This document shows positions 1-6,954 of a stretch of 23,519 nt of DNA, in pieces. Numbering within the stretch: position 1 is the stretch's first letter; the number at the start of each line of letters is the position of its first letter. Under the pieces are notes generated by a model. The model was not told the DNA's origin and made no database searches. It worked only from the letters and a program-made list of their open reading frames with translations. This DNA comes from a virus. The position numbers were made by a program, and so were the translations under genes. The stretch spans positions 1 through 23,519 of the IMG/VR virus record IMGVR_UViG_3300028287_000033; one strand, written 5' to 3'.

Positions 1-14
1 AGGGAGATGAAATA

Positions 15-230
15 ATGCCTTGGAAGTTTAAGAACAGCGAAGAGGAGTGGGGCGGTCAGACTCATGAGTTGGCTGGTCGCACTTTTACTGGAGCTACCCG
101 AACCCCTCAATCGCAGCCCCTCGTATGGATTGAAGCGGAGCCTAAGAAACCAACTCCACCTCCTTCTAAGCCTAAGCGGCCCCGAAAAAAGCAACCACCA
201 AAGCCGAAGGGCGCAACAGCATGGGACTAA
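15..230 (+). CDS. Small basic, proline-rich protein of unknown function
   Basis: I do not recognise this 71-aa protein. The N-terminal half is mixed and contains several Trp residues. From about residue 43 the sequence is a low-complexity Lys/Pro/Arg tail, of the kind that often contacts nucleic acid. The start is ATG preceded by AGGGAG at 1-6, about 8 nt away, a good ribosome site. The ATG overlaps by 1 nt a TAA at 13-15 in another frame, so it may be coupled to a gene whose last codons lie at the window edge. The next gene starts 3 nt after its stop. It sits at the head of the packaging genes, so a role in packaging or DNA binding is possible but only inferred from position. Confidence 0.7.
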   Translation: MPWKFKNSEEEWGGQTHELAGRTFTGATRTPQSQPLVWIEAEPKKPTPPPSKPKRPRKKQPPKPKGATAWD

Positions 231-233
231 ATC

Positions 234-479
234 ATGGCTGATATGAAGGTTAAGTTTACTCAAGCCCGCTATGAAGAGTTGAGCAAGCAACTCGACGAGG
301 CTGAAAGAAAAAGCAACAACACTTTGTTCAAGAAGGTGCAGCGAAAAGTGCGCAGTCTTTACATGAGCAAGGACCAGATGCAGGATTTGAGCGAGAAAGA
401 GAAGGCGAGCCAGCGTGCAATTACTGGCAAGCACTACTCATTGCTGAAGCGCGTCCGCCAAATGGAAGGGCAGATGTGA
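234..479 (+). CDS. Small charged helical protein, upstream of terminase
   Basis: This 81-aa product is very rich in Lys, Glu, Gln and Arg, is predicted mostly helical, and has no Cys or membrane segment. It starts 3 nt after the preceding stop, and its TGA is directly followed by the ATG of the next gene. I do not recognise the family. Small terminase subunits are similar in size (T7 gp18 is 89 aa), helical and charged, and sit near the large subunit, so that is a candidate role. No specific motif supports it. Confidence 0.65.
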   Translation: MADMKVKFTQARYEELSKQLDEAERKSNNTLFKKVQRKVRSLYMSKDQMQDLSEKEKASQRAITGKHYSLLKRVRQMEGQM

Positions 480-674
480 ATGAGTTTCCTCAATACCCTT
501 TCTCAGCCTGAGCGAGATACCTTACGGCGCGTTGTTAAGCGGGTGCATATGCAACACCACCCTACAGATTTCGTAACCAACTACGAAGCTGACAAGATCA
601 TCGAGACTATGGCCCCAGAGGTCATTGAGGGTATGATTAAAGCTGGAACTGATCGCGGGATTAGAGATTGGTAG
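480..674 (+). CDS. Small conserved-looking phage protein just before terminase
   Basis: This is a 64-aa soluble protein. A helical N-terminus is followed by a His-rich stretch (VKRVHMQHHP, about residues 19-28) and then a segment resembling a short hypothetical protein often found next to the large terminase gene in marine podoviruses (DFVTNYEADKIIETMAPEVIEGMIKAGTDRG). That resemblance is from memory, not a search. A GGAAGGG-like ribosome site lies about 11 nt upstream inside the preceding gene. Its last 7 nt overlap the TTG start of the terminase. The function is unknown; a small-terminase or packaging-accessory role is a guess from position. Confidence 0.65.
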   Translation: MSFLNTLSQPERDTLRRVVKRVHMQHHPTDFVTNYEADKIIETMAPEVIEGMIKAGTDRGIRDW

Positions 675-2191
675 ACTTCAAATACAAACCTGACGGTGAT
701 GTGCTGAAGGCGTTTATGAAAGACGATACGTTCTTTCGTGGCATTCGCGGCCCTGTGGGGTCTGGCAAGTCCGTTGGTTGTTGTATCGAGGTGTTTCGAC
801 GGGCGCTTGCGCAGAAGAAAAACCCAGAAGGTATCCGCAAAAGCCGATGGGCTATCATTCGCAACACCAACCCGCAGCTTCGCACTACTACCATCAAGAC
901 TTGGCTCGACTGGTTTCCCGAATCAGACTGGGGCAGGTTTACTTGGTCTGTTCCATACACGCACCACATTAAGAAAGGTGACATTGACCTTGAAGTTATC
1001 TTCCTTGCGCTTGATCGACCCGAAGATGTTAAGAAACTGCTCTCCTTGGAGCTTACTGGCATCTGGATTAACGAGGCTCGCGAGCTTTCTAAGAGTATTA
1101 TTGACGCCTGCACGATGCGTGTTGGTCGCTTTCCTTCTATGCGTGATGGCGGTCCTAGTTGGACTGGCGTTATTGCCGATACCAACGCCCCCGAAGAGGA
1201 TCATTGGTGGCCGATTATGTCTGGTGAGGTTCCAATCCCAGATCATATACCGCGTGAGCAAGCTAAGATGCTGGTTACGCCAGACAACTGGCGTTTCTAT
1301 ACCCAGCCCTCTGGCATGGAAGAGGTTCGCAACAAAGAAGGCGAGCTAGAAAAGTACATTCCCAGCAAAAGTGCTGAGAATCAGGCCAATATGATGAAGA
1401 GTTACTACCCTAACTTGATTCAAGGTAAGACTAAGAGCTGGATTGACGTCTACGTTATGAATCGCTTAGGTCATATCCAAGACGGAAAGCCTGTATACCC
1501 TATGTTTGCGCCAGATGTTCACGTTGCTAGCGAAGAAATACCTATTGCCGCTGGGTTGCCAGTGTATGTGGGCGTTGACTTTGGCCTGACCCCCGCTGCT
1601 GTCTTTGGTCAGAAGGTGCGCGGTAGGTGGCTGCTACAATCTGAGATCGTTGCTATTGATATGGGAGTTGTTCGCTTCGCTGAGGTGATGCGCAACGAAC
1701 TTGCCACACGTTTCGCTGCCGCTGGGGAGGCCATCATCTATGGCGACCCCGCTGGTGATTTTAGAGCGCAGACTGATGAATCCACTCCGTTTCACATTCT
1801 GCGCGGCGCTGGCTTGAAAGCGTTTCCTGCGCCTTCCAACTCTGTTGACCTTCGTCTTGAGGCTGTCTCCTCCCAGCTAACCAAGATGGTAGAGGGTAAG
1901 CCAGCGCTATTAATTGATAGACGCTGCCCTCAGCTTATTAAGGGCTTTGAGGGTGGTTATGCGTACAAACGAATGGAAGTTAGCGGTGAAAGATACGCAG
2001 ACAAGCCTGATAAGAATATGTTTAGTCACGTTCATGACGCGGCTCAGTACTTATTTCTTGGGGCTGGCGAAGGCAGGGCTTTGATGAATAGCCAAAAACC
2101 TGCTAGAGCGATTGTAGCTCAACGCAACTTCGATGTTTTTAGTCGGAAGTCAACAACACGTCGCAGCAACAATATGCGATCACGAATGTAA
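668..2191 (+). CDS. terL: Terminase large subunit (packaging ATPase/nuclease)
   Basis: This 507-aa DNA-packaging motor subunit hydrolyses ATP to drive DNA into the prohead through the portal and cuts concatemers. The N-terminal ATPase has a Walker A motif, GPVGSGKS, at residues 28-35. A Walker B-like strand with acidic residues (GIWINEARE) follows at about residues 132-140. The C-terminal RuvC/RNase H-like nuclease shows an acidic strand (YVGVDFGLTP, about 299-308), a second acidic site (IYGDPAGD, about 358-365) and a late Asp in SHVHDAAQYL near residue 456. The length fits the T7 gp19 type (586 aa) on the short side. The start appears to be TTG at 668, with GGGA about 8 nt upstream; the nearest ATG (codon 17) would leave only 11 residues before the Walker A loop. 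It overlaps the preceding gene by 7 nt. Confidence 0.95.
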   Translation: MVDFKYKPDGDVLKAFMKDDTFFRGIRGPVGSGKSVGCCIEVFRRALAQKKNPEGIRKSRWAIIRNTNPQLRTTTIKTWLDWFPESDWGRFTWSVPYTHHIKKGDIDLEVIFLALDRPEDVKKLLSLELTGIWINEARELSKSIIDACTMRVGRFPSMRDGGPSWTGVIADTNAPEEDHWWPIMSGEVPIPDHIPREQAKMLVTPDNWRFYTQPSGMEEVRNKEGELEKYIPSKSAENQANMMKSYYPNLIQGKTKSWIDVYVMNRLGHIQDGKPVYPMFAPDVHVASEEIPIAAGLPVYVGVDFGLTPAAVFGQKVRGRWLLQSEIVAIDMGVVRFAEVMRNELATRFAAAGEAIIYGDPAGDFRAQTDESTPFHILRGAGLKAFPAPSNSVDLRLEAVSSQLTKMVEGKPALLIDRRCPQLIKGFEGGYAYKRMEVSGERYADKPDKNMFSHVHDAAQYLFLGAGEGRALMNSQKPARAIVAQRNFDVFSRKSTTRRSNNMRSRM

Positions 2192-2202
2192 AGGATACCA
2201 TC

Positions 2203-2427
2203 ATGTGTTTTGGACCAAGCAAACAAGAAAAAGAAGCAGCCGTTACTCAAAGGGAAGAGGCTGACGTTCAAAAGCGGGAAGTTGTAGAGGATCGCGCTAA
2301 ACAGAAAGTCGACGACATTGAAGAGGCGGTAGAGGCTAAGACCAAAAGACGCGGAATGCGCGGGGGGGCTGGGCGGCGATCATTGTTTCGCGCTGGTGGC
2401 GGTGGATTTTTAGGTAGGTTTGGATAA
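2203..2427 (+). CDS. Small charged protein with Gly/Arg-rich tail
   Basis: This 74-aa protein lies between terminase and portal. Residues 7-45 are an alternating Glu/Lys/Gln helix, probably a coiled coil. Residues 46-74 are rich in Gly and Arg (RRGMRGGAGRR, then GGGGFLGRFG). The start has AAAGGA 7 nt upstream. The stop TAA shares its last base with the portal ATG (TAATG), so the two are probably translationally coupled. Small proteins of this composition occur at this position in marine podoviruses. No function is known to me; the tail could bind nucleic acid or insert in the connector, which is speculative. Confidence 0.75.
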   Translation: MCFGPSKQEKEAAVTQREEADVQKREVVEDRAKQKVDDIEEAVEAKTKRRGMRGGAGRRSLFRAGGGGFLGRFG

Positions 2428-3956
2428 TGGACAAGCTCGCAAAAGAGTACATTGAGAAGTACAATAAGGCTAAAGCCTTTCGCGAAAACTGGGTTCCTTT
2501 GTTTGAGGAGTGCTACGAGTATGCGCTGCCTCAGCGTGAGTCTTTTTACTATGAGGAAGCTGGTCAGCGTCGAGATCAAAAGATTTTCGATGAGACTGCT
2601 GTTGTCGGTGTGCAAGAGTTTGCGAGCAGACTTCAAGCGGGACTGGTTCCTAACTTTGCGCGTTGGGCCGACCTTATGTCTGGCAGTGAAGTGCCCCCCG
2701 AACAGCGTGAAGAAATTGATAACGAGCTTGATGCTGTAACCGATTACGTCTTTGAGGTTCTTCAGAACTCTAACTTTAGCCAAGAGGTTCATGAATCATT
2801 CATGGACTTGGCAGTGGGCACAGGTGTTCTCTGCGTTGAAGAGGGGGATGCAGTCAGCCCTGTTGTCTTTTCTGCTATTCCGCTGCCTCACGTGGTTCTT
2901 GATACTGGGCCTGATGATCGTATCGACCATGTGTTTCGTGAGCGTAAGAAGGTTAAGTTCGATCATCTGGAGCTAATGTATCCCAACTCTACTTTTAGTC
3001 CCAAGGTGATGACCATGATGGGACGCAACCAAGAGACTACAGTCTTGGAGGTTGTTTGTCGCGACTACTCTCGCAAGAACGAGGAGGCATATGTTCACTA
3101 CGCAATCTGTATGACTACAGATACTGTCATTCATAAGAAGGAGATGCGCGGTCTTGGCTCCAATCCATTCATCTGCTTCCGATGGTCTAAGTGCGCTGGT
3201 GAAATCTATGGTCGCGGCCCGCTGATCAATGCGCTTGCCGCAATCAAAACTACGAATCTTACTATCGAGTTAATCCTTGAGAACGCACAGATGTCTATCT
3301 CTGGAATCTACACGATGGAAGATGATGGCGTTATCAACCCTGATACAATTCAGTTGGTCCCGGGGTCTATCATTCCAAAAGCAATGGGCAGTCAGGGCTT
3401 GCAGCCAATACAGGCTGCTGGGCGCTTTGATGTTGCCCAGCTTGTTCTTAGCGACATGCGCCTAAACATTAAGCGGGCGCTTTACAATGATATGCTTGGC
3501 AATCCAGACAAGACACCAGCTACAGCAACGGAAGTTGCAGAACGTATGGCTGACCTTTCTCGTCGTGTTGGCTCTGCATTTGGTCGATTGCAAGCTGAGT
3601 TGGTGCAACCAGTTCTTCAGCGTGTGATTTATATTCTGAAGAAGCAGGGACGCATCGAGGTTCCTACTGTTAATGGTCGTGAGGTGAAGGTTCGCTCTGT
3701 GTCTCCACTCGCTCAAGCGCAAGCTAACCAAGACATTTCTAGTGTTGCTCGTTACCTTGAGTTGGTTGGCGGCGTGTTTGGACCAGAGATGTTGCAGCTT
3801 CTAATCGACGGAGAAAAGACTGCGGTTCACTTAGCCAAAAAGTTTGGGGTTCCAGAAAGTTTGATTCGTGATGAAGAACAGCGTAAACAAATAGCTGCAA
3901 TGGCGCAGCAGATGGCGCAGCAACAGCAGGGTGCAATGGTTGAGCAACAAGATTAA
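2427..3956 (+). CDS. Portal (head-to-tail connector) protein, T7 gp8-like
   Basis: This 509-aa protein would form the dodecameric ring at one capsid vertex, where terminase docks during packaging and the tail attaches afterwards. It matches the podovirus head-tail connector family (T7 gp8, about 536 aa). The recognisable features are an N-terminal helical segment beginning MDKLAKEYIEKYNKAK, the WADLMSG region, the NPFICFRWSK segment followed by YGRGP (about residues 249-265), and the late PATATEVAERMADLSRR helix (about 363-379) that is typical of the family. The C-terminus is Gln/Met-rich. It is coupled to the upstream small gene by a TAATG overlap and overlaps the downstream Bbp19-like gene by up to 26 nt, in standard head-module order. 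Confidence 0.95.
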   Translation: MDKLAKEYIEKYNKAKAFRENWVPLFEECYEYALPQRESFYYEEAGQRRDQKIFDETAVVGVQEFASRLQAGLVPNFARWADLMSGSEVPPEQREEIDNELDAVTDYVFEVLQNSNFSQEVHESFMDLAVGTGVLCVEEGDAVSPVVFSAIPLPHVVLDTGPDDRIDHVFRERKKVKFDHLELMYPNSTFSPKVMTMMGRNQETTVLEVVCRDYSRKNEEAYVHYAICMTTDTVIHKKEMRGLGSNPFICFRWSKCAGEIYGRGPLINALAAIKTTNLTIELILENAQMSISGIYTMEDDGVINPDTIQLVPGSIIPKAMGSQGLQPIQAAGRFDVAQLVLSDMRLNIKRALYNDMLGNPDKTPATATEVAERMADLSRRVGSAFGRLQAELVQPVLQRVIYILKKQGRIEVPTVNGREVKVRSVSPLAQAQANQDISSVARYLELVGGVFGPEMLQLLIDGEKTAVHLAKKFGVPESLIRDEEQRKQIAAMAQQMAQQQQGAMVEQQD

Positions 3957-4197
3957 CATTGGAATAGACGGGTATCAGCGCAAATCTGAAGATGATGTAA
4001 TCGTCAGCAAGAATGTTGCAAAGGTATTTGAATCGCCTACGGGCAAAGAGGTTCTACGTTATTTGCGTTCAATCACTATCGAGATGGTGAATGGACCAAG
4101 TGTGACTACGGAAGAGTTACGTCACCTTGAAGGTCAGCGATATATCGTTGGCCTTATCGAGCAACGTATTGCGCATGGACATAGGAGTAAAACATGA
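3931..4197 (+). CDS. Bbp19-like small phage structural-module protein
   Basis: This is an 88-aa soluble protein. The core FESPTGKEVLRYLRSIT, followed by EELRHLEGQRYIVGLIEQRI (about residues 33-82), resembles the Bbp19-type phage domain, whose usual pattern is F-x-T/S-x-x-G-K-x-V-L, then G-Q-R, then a C-terminal helix. Such genes sit between portal and scaffold or capsid genes, as here; their exact role is not established. The start is uncertain: GTG at 3931 has no properly spaced ribosome site, while TTG at 3940 has CAGG 9 nt upstream. Either start lies inside the portal gene's last codons. Its TGA overlaps the scaffold ATG (ATGA). Confidence 0.8.
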   Translation: MQWLSNKINIGIDGYQRKSEDDVIVSKNVAKVFESPTGKEVLRYLRSITIEMVNGPSVTTEELRHLEGQRYIVGLIEQRIAHGHRSKT

Positions 4198-4934
4198 GTG
4201 AACAGGAAGCAGCGATTGAAGTAGCAGAGGCCGATGGTCGTGACTTTGTTACCCAAGAAGATGTACAAAAAGTGGAAGGCCCCTCGTCAGATCGACCTGA
4301 GTGGCTCCCTGAAAAGTTCAAGTCACCAGAAGATTTAGCTAAATCTTATACTGAGTTGTCTCAAAAGCTGGGCGGCAAGGAAGAAGACATTCGCAGTGCG
4401 CTCATGGAGGAAATCCAGAAGGAAGCGTTTAGTGAGCGTCCTGAGTCTGCTGGAGATTATCAGCTGCCCGAAACGGTTGACGCAGAAGAGGCGGTAGATA
4501 ACGACTTGCTGAAGTGGTGGTCTGATCATTCCTTCGAAAATGGTTACTCACAAGAAGAGTTCCAGCAAGGCATTGAGATGTACTCTCAAGCTGTGATGGG
4601 CAATCAGCCAGACCTTGAAGTAGAAGCTGCAAAGCTAGGTGACAATGCCGAGGCTCGCATCGAATCAGCGTCTGCCTTTGCTAGTAAGTTTTTCCCCGAA
4701 GAGACATTGCCAGCTATCGAGCGAATGTGCGAAAGTCACTCTGGAATACTTGCACTTGAAGCAATTCAAGAGGCACTGAAGGATGGCAACTTTTCTGGCA
4801 ACACTCAACCTGCCGCGCAAACATCAGAGCGTGAGCTTCGGGAGATGATGAATGATCCAAGGTACTGGAAAGACAAAGACCCTGCCTACATCAAGGAAGT
4901 TACAGAAGGCTTCCAGCAAATCTACCGAGGTTAA
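4194..4934 (+). CDS. Capsid assembly scaffolding protein, T7 gp9-like
   Basis: This 246-aa acidic protein would act as the internal scaffold guiding procapsid assembly before being expelled. The composition (Glu/Asp/Gln-rich, no Cys-rich or membrane segment) and the N-terminal motif RPEWLPEKFKSPEDLAKSYTEL (about residues 34-55) are hallmarks of podovirus scaffolds, as is a C-terminal helical segment ending in MNDPRYWKDKDPAYI...FQQIYRG that would bind the capsid shell. ATG at 4194 has AGGAG at 4183-4187 and an ATGA overlap with the previous gene. It is followed by the gp13-like gene, whose start lies inside this CDS, and by a strong hairpin just after the stop. Confidence 0.93.
   Translation: MSEQEAAIEVAEADGRDFVTQEDVQKVEGPSSDRPEWLPEKFKSPEDLAKSYTELSQKLGGKEEDIRSALMEEIQKEAFSERPESAGDYQLPETVDAEEAVDNDLLKWWSDHSFENGYSQEEFQQGIEMYSQAVMGNQPDLEVEAAKLGDNAEARIESASAFASKFFPEETLPAIERMCESHSGILALEAIQEALKDGNFSGNTQPAAQTSERELREMMNDPRYWKDKDPAYIKEVTEGFQQIYRG
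4841..4844 (+). promoter_or_regulatory. Ribosome binding site that sets the gp13-like start inside the scaffold gene
   Basis: GGAG lies 7 nt upstream of ATG 4852, within the scaffold coding sequence. The conserved part of the gp13-like protein begins just after the scaffold stop, with no ATG, GTG or TTG codon in its frame between 4855 and 4974. This site therefore supports an internal, overlapping start. Confidence 0.6.
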
Positions 4935-5445
4935 GGTTCTAAAGAGGGGTAAGTTCTATCTTACCCCTTTTACTTTGGATCACATTGACGAGGTGGTTGA
5001 GCACCTTAGCAAAGAGAACAGGCGAGAGCTAAAGTTGCTAGGCCACCTTGATCTAAGGCAAGCAATGAAAGAGATGTACGAAACTTCAGAGTGCTACATT
5101 TGCCGTAAAGAAGGTGAGTCATTCATAATGGTGGGCGGGCTTTGGTTTGACCACGACGCAGAGACCCCTCAGATGTTTGCCATGTTCTCGGATAAGATCA
5201 GAGAAAACTTTCACGCTATGGCTCGCGGATCAAAGATGCTGGTGAGCTTCTTCGACCAAGCACATGATGGCATGTCTATGACGATAAATGCTGATTATGA
5301 GTTTATTCTGGACTGGGCTGCATGGCTAAACTTCGAAACTGTAGGTATTTATGCTAGCGGCTCTGAGAAGTATGTTGATTTTGTGCGTTGCAATCCTGAC
5401 AGAAAGAATGCTTATGATGCCGCATCACGGCCCCTGATGCACTGA
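4852..5445 (+). CDS. T7 gp13-like GNAT-fold virion-assembly protein
   Basis: This 197-aa product has a conserved part, from about residue 33 (FYLTPFTLDHIDEVVEHL, then RRELKLLG) to residue 190, that resembles the T7 gp13 family (DUF2833), a GNAT acetyltransferase-like fold. Supporting segments are CYICRKEGESFIMVGGLW, TPQMFAMFSD and WAAWLNFETVGIY, followed by a late VRCNPDRK. T7 gp13 is an essential assembly factor; any enzymatic activity here is unproven. The start is ATG 4852 with GGAG 7 nt upstream, giving an 83-nt overlap with the scaffold gene in the +1 frame. The first 25 or so residues are encoded by the scaffold overlap and look unconserved. A 12-bp hairpin lies in codons 31-40. The alternative is a +1 frameshift from the scaffold, which I consider less likely. 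Confidence 0.8.
   Translation: MIQGTGKTKTLPTSRKLQKASSKSTEVKVLKRGKFYLTPFTLDHIDEVVEHLSKENRRELKLLGHLDLRQAMKEMYETSECYICRKEGESFIMVGGLWFDHDAETPQMFAMFSDKIRENFHAMARGSKMLVSFFDQAHDGMSMTINADYEFILDWAAWLNFETVGIYASGSEKYVDFVRCNPDRKNAYDAASRPLMH
4942..4971 (+). terminator. Strong hairpin just after the scaffold stop, possible attenuator
   Basis: AAGAGGGGTAAG (4942-4953), loop TTCTAT, then CTTACCCCTTTT (4960-4971) gives a 12-bp stem with one G-U pair and a short U-run. It looks like a Rho-independent terminator but lies inside the reading frame of the gp13-like gene and upstream of the capsid gene. It may attenuate transcription, serve as an RNA-processing site, or modulate translation of the overlapping gene. 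Confidence 0.55.
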
Positions 5446-5525
5446 TTGGCCCCTCTGGGATACCCAAGTTGACGTGAGAGATGTGGACACCCGTAGCAAA
5501 CTGAAACTTCAATAGGACTGAAAAA

Positions 5526-6335
5526 ATGGCTAATACAATCGACCAAGCCTTCATCAAGCAGTTCGAGACAGAAGTTCACATGGCGTATCAGCGCATGGGT
5601 TCCAAGCTACGGAACACTGTTCGCTCTACCAATGTGACTGGCTCTGTTGCTCGATTCCAAGTTATTGGTAAAGGCACTGCAAACACTAAATCCCGCAATG
5701 GTAACGTAACTCCAATGGAGTTGGCGCACACCAATGTTGAAGCAACTGTAGCTGACTTCTACGCGCCAGAGTTTATTGATAAGCTCGACGAGATGAAGAT
5801 CAACATCAACGAGCGTCAAGCTGTTGCGCAATCTGCTGCTGCTGCTCTTGGTCGCAAGACTGATGAAATCCTTATTACAGCAATGGACGCGGGCGCTAAC
5901 GCAACTCAGATTGCTGACGTCTCTGGTGCGCTTGAAAAAGCTGACTTGCTTACATTGTTTGAGACATTCGGCGCTGCCGACATTCCAGAAGATGGACAGC
6001 GTTATCTCGCTATGTCCCCTGCTGGTTTTGCTGACTTGTTTAACATCAACGAGTTCGCATCCTCAGACTATGTTGGCCCGCAGAACCTGCCGTTTGCAGG
6101 TGGCATGACAATGAAAGAGTTCTTGGGCTTCAAGATTTTCTCAACGTCTGCTGTAGCTGGCGGCAAAAACTTTGCTTACCACACAAGCTCTGTTGGCTTG
6201 GGCATCAACGCTGATGTCACCACTGAGGTCAACTACGTGCCTGAGAAGGTTTCGCACTTGACCACATCTATGATGTCGATGGGGGCTATCGTCATTGACG
6301 ACGATGGCGTCTACGAAGTCCTAGACAACAACTAA
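5526..6335 (+). CDS. Major capsid protein (HK97-fold)
   Basis: This 269-aa protein is assigned as the main head protein by its position between scaffold and tail tubular protein A and by its composition and organisation. It has a helical N-terminus, a basic region, a spine-helix-like segment (INERQAVAQSAAAALGRKTDEIL, about residues 94-116), an AMSPAGFADL segment near 160-169, and a C-terminal beta-rich part ending in DDGVYEVLDNN. It is shorter than T7 gp10A (345 aa) but similar to short capsid proteins of other marine podoviruses. ATG 5526 has AGGA with an A-rich spacer. An 80-nt intergenic gap precedes it and a strong terminator follows. I see no gp10B-like frameshift extension. Confidence 0.9.
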   Translation: MANTIDQAFIKQFETEVHMAYQRMGSKLRNTVRSTNVTGSVARFQVIGKGTANTKSRNGNVTPMELAHTNVEATVADFYAPEFIDKLDEMKININERQAVAQSAAAALGRKTDEILITAMDAGANATQIADVSGALEKADLLTLFETFGAADIPEDGQRYLAMSPAGFADLFNINEFASSDYVGPQNLPFAGGMTMKEFLGFKIFSTSAVAGGKNFAYHTSSVGLGINADVTTEVNYVPEKVSHLTTSMMSMGAIVIDDDGVYEVLDNN

Positions 6336-6342
6336 GAATGGG

Positions 6343-6369
6343 CGGGGGGTTTAGGCCCCCCGACTTTTT
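6343..6369 (+). terminator. Rho-independent terminator after the capsid gene
   Basis: The stem C-GGGGGG (6343-6349) pairs with CCCCCC-G (6356-6362) across a TTTAGG loop, followed by AC and five T residues (6365-6369). This is a strong intrinsic terminator 7 nt after the capsid stop, the same relative place as T7's T-phi terminator between genes 10 and 11. The ATG of the next gene begins at the base right after the U-tract. Confidence 0.92.
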
Positions 6370-6954
6370 ATGCCAGATGTAGCAAACACACCGATTAAAA
6401 TCTGCTCTCGCGCATCCCTCTTGATTGGGGGAGACGCGATTCAGTCTTTCAACGATGGCACAGCCGAAGCATCAGTTAGCTCGGCTATGTACGAGGACAT
6501 GGCTCGTTCTGCTTTGACCAACTCACGTTGGCGCTTTGCTACAGATCAGCAGGTTCTTGCTCGACTATCTCAGGCACCTACTGGTCGTTGGGAGGCAGCA
6601 TATCAACTCCCCTCTGAGATGATAATGCTCAATGTTTTGACCGTGAATGACCTGCCTATTAAGTATGACCTCTATGGCGCAAAGGCATTTTGCAATGAGC
6701 CTCCTAACTCTGAGGTTGTTGCTGACTATGTTTTCCGTGCAAAGGAAGCGTCTTGGCCCCCATACTTTACTACAGCAGTGGAGTATATGATGGCTGGTGT
6801 TCTCGCTGTATCTGTTGCGCGAGATGCTGCCCTTGCACAATTGATGGAGGAAAAGGCTAATTATCAGATGCGTCAAGCGCGTCGGCTACACTCACAGCAG
6901 CAAACAACACGTAAGCTTAATACATCGAGGTTTATTTCTGAAAGGCGCAGCTAA
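6370..6954 (+). CDS. Tail tubular protein A (adaptor/gatekeeper), T7 gp11-like
   Basis: This 194-aa adaptor ring protein sits between portal and nozzle in short-tailed phages. The N-terminus (TPIKICSRASLLIGGDAIQSF, then DGTAEA and MYEDMARSAL) and the RWRFATDQQVLARL / YQLPSEMI segments are characteristic of the gp11 family, as is its helical C-terminus rich in Gln and Arg. The start ATG lies right after the terminator U-tract and has no Shine-Dalgarno sequence; only an AGG in the terminator loop lies 14 nt upstream. The conserved N-terminus still requires this start. Its stop overlaps the tubular B start (TAATG). Expression probably depends on terminator read-through. Confidence 0.92.
   Translation: MPDVANTPIKICSRASLLIGGDAIQSFNDGTAEASVSSAMYEDMARSALTNSRWRFATDQQVLARLSQAPTGRWEAAYQLPSEMIMLNVLTVNDLPIKYDLYGAKAFCNEPPNSEVVADYVFRAKEASWPPYFTTAVEYMMAGVLAVSVARDAALAQLMEEKANYQMRQARRLHSQQQTTRKLNTSRFISERRS

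Noticed and set aside
1-15. End of a gene upstream of the window (frame AGG GAG ATG AAA TAA)
   Set aside because: A TAATG overlap with the first gene fits local style, but four codons are too few to support a feature.
661-1185. 174-aa open frame on the minus strand inside the terminase gene
   Set aside because: It is antisense to a well-recognised terminase, has no ribosome site or family resemblance, and follows from codon bias of the real gene.
738-1349. 203-aa open frame on the plus strand overlapping terminase
   Set aside because: It lies fully within the ATPase coding sequence, is unusually rich in Leu/Arg/Ala/Phe, and matches nothing recognisable.
2268-2792. 174-aa minus-strand frame over the small gene and portal
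   Set aside because: It is opposite to two genes linked by a TAATG overlap and has no ribosome site or plausible domain.
2322-4500. Repeated 14-nt string GAAGAGGCGGTAGA (near 2322 and 4487)
   Set aside because: It encodes Glu/Ala-rich segments in two unrelated genes and the flanks differ, so it is most likely chance.
5469-5500. Possible sigma-70 promoter (TTGACG) in the 80-nt gap before the capsid gene
   Set aside because: The -35-like hexamer is good, but no -10 box of more than three matches occurs at a 16-19 nt spacing.
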